Shown piece by piece: positions 60,189 to 64,000 of a DNA stretch of 64,000 nt. The stretch is taken from assembly GCF_030864005.1 (NCBI RefSeq), contig NZ_CP132976.1, positions 6,386,001-6,450,000 on the forward strand, written 5' to 3'. A program made the position numbers and the translations under genes. Position 1 is the first letter of the stretch, and the number at the start of each line of letters is the position of its first letter. The stretch is from Achromobacter seleniivolatilans (GTDB taxonomy: Bacteria; Pseudomonadota; Gammaproteobacteria; Burkholderiales; Burkholderiaceae_B). The notes under the pieces were generated by a model. The model was not told the origin of the DNA. It saw only the letters and a list, made by a program, of their open reading frames with translations, and ran no database searches.

Positions 60189-61094
60189 ATGAGAAACGGC
60201 ATTCCCAATCTGAGCGCCTTGCAGGCGTTTGAAGCATCGGCCCGGCTGGGCAGTTTTTCCCGTGCGGCCGAAGAACTGTCTTTGACGCATAGCGCGGTTT
60301 ACCGTCAGGTGGCCAATCTGGAATCCCGCCTGGGGGTCCAGTTGTTCACCCGCGTCCGGCGGCGCATTGTGCTGACCGATCATGGGGCGGAATACGCGGG
60401 CCGGATACGTCACCATCTGGATCAGATCGAAAAAGACACCTTCGGACTGGTCAGCCGCACGGGCATGGGCCGCAGCATTCACATTGCCGTGGTGCCGACG
60501 CTGGCCACCACGTGGCTGATTCCGCGCCTGGCGGATTTTCAGCGGGAGCACGCGGATATCACCGTCAGCCTGTCGGTGCGGACCTTGCCGTTTCAGTTCA
60601 AGGATCAGCCCTTTGACGGGGCGCTATATCACGGGGACGGATTGTGGCCGGGCACCCAGGGCGGGCTGTTGTTTCCGGAGCGCGAGCTGGTGACCGTGTG
60701 TTCGCCCGAATTGGCGGCGCGGGTGCAGGATCAGGGCGCCAGCGCATTGGCCGGAATGACACACCTGCATCTGGCCTCGAGGCCTGACGCATGGCGCCAG
60801 TGGTACGCCGCCAATAATTACCTGTATGGCCCGCTGGCTGCGGGCGGACCGCGTTACGAGCTGTTCACCATGGTGATGGCGGCCGTGCAGGCGGGGCTGG
60901 GCGTGGGGCTGATGCCGCGCTTTCTGGCGCAGCCTGCCTTGGATCAGGGCACGCTGGTGATGCCGGTGCCGCAATCGCTTACCGTCAGCCAGGGCTATTA
61001 CTTTGGCTATCCCCAACGCAGTGATCGTTCCGACGCCCTGAAACTGTTCGAGTCGTGGCTGAAGGCTGCGGCTGCGGGGGTGGGGGAACGCTGA
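60189..61094 (+). CDS. LysR-family transcriptional regulator (GcvA-like)
   Basis: Protein of 301 aa. The helix-turn-helix (about residues 6-65) reads IPNLSALQAFEASARLGSFS, RAAEELSLTHSAVYRQVANL and VQLFTRVRRRIVLTDHGAEY, close to the GcvA branch. The effector domain (about 93-295) starts IHIAVVPTLATTWLIPRLAD. It is divergent from the TPP enzyme gene, its likely target, with gcdH possibly included downstream. Confidence 0.9.
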   Translation: MRNGIPNLSALQAFEASARLGSFSRAAEELSLTHSAVYRQVANLESRLGVQLFTRVRRRIVLTDHGAEYAGRIRHHLDQIEKDTFGLVSRTGMGRSIHIAVVPTLATTWLIPRLADFQREHADITVSLSVRTLPFQFKDQPFDGALYHGDGLWPGTQGGLLFPERELVTVCSPELAARVQDQGASALAGMTHLHLASRPDAWRQWYAANNYLYGPLAAGGPRYELFTMVMAAVQAGLGVGLMPRFLAQPALDQGTLVMPVPQSLTVSQGYYFGYPQRSDRSDALKLFESWLKAAAAGVGER

Positions 61095-61169
61095 TTCCTC
61101 CGGTCCCCGCCGTAGAATGACCGCCGGTCAGCGCACCCAGTGTTTTACCCAGCGTCACCTGGACTCTCT

Positions 61170-62153
61170 ATGTCAGATACCCGCCAACCGCTAGCTTCCC
61201 AAGCCGACATCGACGCCTTTATTGACGCGGTCTGGCTAGAGGACGGCCTGTCGGCCAATACACTCGCTGCCTACCGCCGTGACCTCACCGGCTTTGCACG
61301 CTGGCTGGAAGATCCCGAGGCTTATGCGCGTGAAATGAATGACCGCTACGGTGATGGCGCCAATGCGTTCGCAATGCCAGTCGGCCCGGCCAAGCCGTTG
61401 TGCGATGCGCAAAAGGCCGATATCGAAGCTTGGTTTGCATTCCGCCACGAGGAAACCCGCGCCACCACCGCCAATCGCCGGCTGGCCGCGCTGCGCCGCT
61501 TTTATGCCTGGGCGCTGCGCGAGCACCGTTCAGAGCGCGACCCCTGCCTGACGCTGATCGCCGCCAAACAACCGCCGCGTCTGCCGAAGACGCTGTCCGA
61601 ACAGCAAGTGGATGCCTTGCTGCGCGCGCCGGATCTGAGCCAGCCGCGAGGCCTGCGCGACCGCGCCATGCTGGAAACGCTCTACGCCACCGGCTTGCGA
61701 GTGTCCGAGCTGGTGGGGGTGCGCGCACTGGACGTCAGCTTGAATGAAGGCGTGGTGCGCGTGGTGCTGGGCAAAGGCGGCAAGGATCGCCTGGTGCCTT
61801 TGGGCGCCGAAGCGGCCCACTGGATAGATCAATATCTGAAAACCGCTCGCCCTGAATTGGCGGCGGGACGGGTCAGCGATGCCCTGTTTATTACGGGGCG
61901 CGCCGAAGCAATGTCGCGTCAGGCTTTCTGGCAACTGGTCAAAAAATACGCGTTGCTGGCTGATGTGCATGCGCCGTTGTCGCCCCACGTATTGCGCCAT
62001 GCCTTCGCCACGCATCTGCTGAACCACGGCGCGGATCTGCGGGTGGTGCAGATGCTGCTGGGCCACGCCGACATTTCCACGACGCAGATCTACACCCATG
62101 TGGCGCGTGAACGCTTGAAGGCGCTGCACGCCATGCATCACCCGCGCGGCTAG
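61170..62153 (+). CDS. xerD: Site-specific tyrosine recombinase XerD
   Basis: Recombinase of 327 aa resolving chromosome dimers at dif with XerC. The ATG at 61170 gives the normal start. The SAM-like N-terminal domain contains GLSANTLAAYRRDLTGFARW. Catalytic residues are all visible: Arg in YATGLRVSELVGV, Lys in LGKGGKDRLVP, His-Arg in SPHVLRHAFATHLLNHGADL, His in LLGHADIS and Tyr in TTQIYTHVARERL. An insertion of about 25 residues (DPEAYAREMNDRYGDGANAF) in the N-terminal domain makes it slightly longer than E. coli XerD (298 aa). This is housekeeping, not a sign of mobility. Confidence 0.94.
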   Translation: MSDTRQPLASQADIDAFIDAVWLEDGLSANTLAAYRRDLTGFARWLEDPEAYAREMNDRYGDGANAFAMPVGPAKPLCDAQKADIEAWFAFRHEETRATTANRRLAALRRFYAWALREHRSERDPCLTLIAAKQPPRLPKTLSEQQVDALLRAPDLSQPRGLRDRAMLETLYATGLRVSELVGVRALDVSLNEGVVRVVLGKGGKDRLVPLGAEAAHWIDQYLKTARPELAAGRVSDALFITGRAEAMSRQAFWQLVKKYALLADVHAPLSPHVLRHAFATHLLNHGADLRVVQMLLGHADISTTQIYTHVARERLKALHAMHHPRG

Positions 62154-62216
62154 GGCTGGCGCCCTTCGGTCCGGCCTCCGTCTCTTACACTTTCGCTTTT
62201 TCGCCCCGGCAATCTC

Positions 62217-62705
62217 ATGAGCAAAGCCCGCCACGTTTCTGAAACCCCCGCCACCCAGTTCCTGAAGCAGAACAAGGTGGCTTACACCGAACACACCTAC
62301 GATTATGTGGACCATGGAGGCGCTGGCGAGGCCGCGCGTCAGCTGGGTTTGGACCCGCATGCGGTGGTGAAGACGCTGGTGATGGAAGATGAGTCCGCCA
62401 AGCCGCTGATCGTTGTCATGCACGGGGATCGCGAAGTCTCCACCAAGAATCTGGCGCGTCAGGCCGGCTTGAAAAAGGTCGAGCCCTGCAAGCCCGAGGT
62501 CGCCCAGCGGCATTCTGGGTACCAGGTGGGGGGTACTTCGCCGTTCGGCACACGCAAGAAGATGCCAGTGTGGGTAGAGGCCGAGGTGCTGGAGTACCCG
62601 GTGGTCTACATCAACGGCGGCCGCCGCGGTTATCTGATTGGCATTGATCCCAAGGTGCTGGTGACGCTGCTGGGGGCGAAGGGCGTATCGGTCGCGCTGG
62701 AATAG
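62217..62705 (+). CDS. ybaK: Cys-tRNA(Pro)/Cys-tRNA(Cys) deacylase YbaK
   Basis: Editing protein of 162 aa that hydrolyses cysteine mischarged on tRNA-Pro. Characteristic stretches are THTYDYVDHGG-like EHTYDYVDHGGAGEAARQLG, VVKTLVMEDESAKPLIVVMH, the Lys-containing SGYQVGGTSPFGTRKKMPVW and YINGGRRGYLIGIDPKVL. Length is standard. It follows xerD by 63 bp on the same strand. Confidence 0.94.
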   Translation: MSKARHVSETPATQFLKQNKVAYTEHTYDYVDHGGAGEAARQLGLDPHAVVKTLVMEDESAKPLIVVMHGDREVSTKNLARQAGLKKVEPCKPEVAQRHSGYQVGGTSPFGTRKKMPVWVEAEVLEYPVVYINGGRRGYLIGIDPKVLVTLLGAKGVSVALE

Positions 62706-62841
62706 CGTTGGGCTGGGGGTGGTATCCCGCTACTACCCGCCGTTTAACAAGCGGCGTCACAATGGGCGCAGAACATCAAGAACCGGAGCCCCGTCAATCA
62801 GGCGCGCGAACCGGCTTGGCCCCCATCCCTAGGAGACAACG

Positions 62842-63420
62842 ATGAGCAAAAGACTGTTGATGCTGGTCGGCGACTACGCCGAAGACTACGAAACCATGGT
62901 GCCGTTCCAGACGCTGTTGGCGGTGGGGCATACGGTGCATGCGGTCTGCCCGGACAAGAAATCCGGCGACACCATTGCCACCTCTATCCATGATTTCGAG
63001 GGCGCGCAGACCTACAGCGAAAAGCGTGGTCACAATTTTTCGCTGAACTACGACTTTGATCGTGTGGAGCCGTCGTCGTATGACGGTCTGGTCATCCCGG
63101 GCGGACGCGCGCCCGAGTACCTGCGTTTGAACGAAAAAGTGCTGGATATCGTGCGTGCCTTTGATCAGGCCAAAAAGCCCATCGCGGCGGTGTGCCACGG
63201 CGCGCAATTGCTGGCCGCGGCCGGCATCCTGAAAGGCCGCACGTGCTCGGCTTACCCCGCTTGCGCACCCGAAGTCCGGTTGGCTGGCGGCACCTACGCC
63301 GAAATCGGCATCGATCAGGCCTATACCGACGGCAATCTGGTGACGGCGCCGGCGTGGCCCGCGCATCCCGCATGGCTGGCGCAGTTTCTGGCCGTGCTGG
63401 GCACGAAGATCACGCACTGA
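62842..63420 (+). CDS. DJ-1/PfpI-family protein
   Basis: Protein of 192 aa. The nucleophile elbow is [20 protein letters not shown] with Cys at about residue 118, and Glu in the N-terminal [33 protein letters not shown] is the family GGRxPEYLR motif. It belongs to the class I glutamine-amidotransferase-like superfamily that includes YhbO and YajL-like proteins with reported protease, chaperone or glyoxalase activities. AGGAGAC precedes the ATG. It is monocistronic, ended by a strong terminator. Confidence 0.88.
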   Translation: MSKRLLMLVGDYAEDYETMVPFQTLLAVGHTVHAVCPDKKSGDTIATSIHDFEGAQTYSEKRGHNFSLNYDFDRVEPSSYDGLVIPGGRAPEYLRLNEKVLDIVRAFDQAKKPIAAVCHGAQLLAAAGILKGRTCSAYPACAPEVRLAGGTYAEIGIDQAYTDGNLVTAPAWPAHPAWLAQFLAVLGTKITH

Positions 63421-63440
63421 TCTTGCTGCTCGCACGAATA

Positions 63441-63479
63441 AAAACGCCTGGGGTCTTCTAACCCCCCAGGCGTTTTTTT
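63441..63479. terminator. Bidirectional terminator between the DJ-1 and alcohol dehydrogenase genes
   Basis: AAAACGCCTGGGG (63441-63453) pairs with CCCCAGGCGTTTT (63464-63476), followed by TTT; 13-bp perfect stem. Confidence 0.92.
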
Positions 63480-63499
63480 ACGTGGCCGCTAGCCGCGGA

Positions 63500-64000
63500 T
63501 CAGGCGAAGTCGAGCACGATACGGCCTTCGATCTGGCCCTTCTTCATGCGGTCAAACACGCTGTTGATATTCTCCAGGCTTTCCGTGGCGACGGTTGCGT
63601 GCACCTTGCCCTCTTCGGCGAACTGTAGCGATTCTTGCAAGTCCAGCCGCGACCCTACGATTGAGCCCCGCACCGTCACGCCGTTCAACACCATGTCGAA
63701 GATCGACAAAGGAAAGTCGCCGGGCGGCAAACCGTTAAGCGCCACCGTACCGCCGCGGCGCACCATGCCCAGGGCTTGTTCGAAGGCTTTGGGCGATACC
63801 GCCGTGATCAGCGCACCGTGCGCGCCGCCAATTTCCCGCTTCAGGTAAGCCGCAGGATCGGTGGTCTTGGCGTTGACGGTGACTTCAGCGCCCAGCCGCT
63901 TGGCGAATTCCAGCTTGTCGTCGTCGATATCCACGGCGGCCACGTTCAAGCCCATGGCCTTCGCATATTGCACCGCCATATGGCCCAGGCCGCCAATACC
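63500..64000 (-). CDS. adhP: Zinc-dependent alcohol dehydrogenase, C-terminal part
   Basis: The 3' portion (167 codons) of a gene starting beyond the window. It covers the Rossmann domain of a medium-chain dehydrogenase: [20 protein letters not shown] with the NAD-binding glycines, [20 protein letters not shown] including the Asp that favours NAD, and [13 protein letters not shown]. The end has [50 protein letters not shown] and [12 protein letters not shown], the AdhP/propanol-preferring pattern. The catalytic zinc ligands are in the missing part. Confidence 0.9.
   Translation of the reverse strand, partial: GIGGLGHMAVQYAKAMGLNVAAVDIDDDKLEFAKRLGAEVTVNAKTTDPAAYLKREIGGAHGALITAVSPKAFEQALGMVRRGGTVALNGLPPGDFPLSIFDMVLNGVTVRGSIVGSRLDLQESLQFAEEGKVHATVATESLENINSVFDRMKKGQIEGRIVLDFA

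Noticed and set aside
61170..62153. Tyrosine recombinase as a sign of an integrative element
   Set aside because: Its sequence and neighbours (ybaK) are those of housekeeping XerD; no att repeats, tRNA or other mobility genes are near.

Overview
The window is 64 kb of high-GC chromosomal DNA from a betaproteobacterium, most likely an Alcaligenaceae member of the Achromobacter/Bordetella type. The evidence is two Bug-family (TctC) solute receptors, a complete C-P lyase locus, an aerobic benzoyl-CoA (box) cluster with a Liv-type transporter, and the general gene style. No tRNA, rRNA, insertion sequence, phage gene, CRISPR array or replication origin was seen. Gene identities come from reading motifs and family resemblance, not from database searches.

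1-16.1 kb is a phosphonate utilisation island. phnC(partial)-phnD-phnE (uptake) run on the + strand. They are followed by an embedded accessory cassette (Bug receptor, GAF protein, gamma-glutamyltransferase-like enzyme and a divergent LysR regulator). Then come phnN-DUF1045-phnM1 and phnF on the - strand, and phnGHIJKL-phnM2 on the + strand. The DUF1045 protein has two H-x-T motifs of the 2H phosphoesterase type and sits where PhnP would be expected. A shared GTCTAGA-centred motif in front of phnM1 and phnG is a good candidate PhnF operator. 16.1-18.7 kb holds two small hypothetical genes and a dicarboxylate/amino-acid symporter.

18.8-29.5 kb is an IclR-controlled regulon for uptake and hydrolysis of a peptide- or amide-like compound. 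It has two paralogous family-5 binding proteins, an M20 deacylase, DppB/DppC-type permeases, a fused double ATPase and an amidase. An identical 19-bp palindromic core lies upstream of both transcription units. 29.6-36.3 kb is housekeeping: fba, a GFA-domain protein, purC, a DUF5993/DsbB-like pair, purE, purK and a Sua5-type tsaC. 36.3-40.9 kb carries an IclR regulator, pcaJ, pcaI, a Bug receptor and an orphan amino-acid binding protein.

41-55.7 kb is devoted to aromatic acids: a benzoylformate-decarboxylase-like TPP enzyme; a seven-gene - strand operon (DUF4863 cupin-like, benzoate-CoA ligase, Liv-type ABC transporter); the divergent regulator boxR; then boxC-boxB-boxA-maoC. TGCA-N6-TGCA boxes lie at the boxC promoter and a one-mismatch copy lies in the bclA/boxR divergent region, which suggests one regulator controls both arms. 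BoxD is not in the window. pcaIJ, 11 kb away, could supply a late CoA-transfer step. 55.8-64 kb holds a secreted hypothetical protein, glutaryl-CoA dehydrogenase, a second TPP enzyme with a divergent LysR regulator, xerD, ybaK, a DJ-1/PfpI protein and a partial zinc alcohol dehydrogenase.
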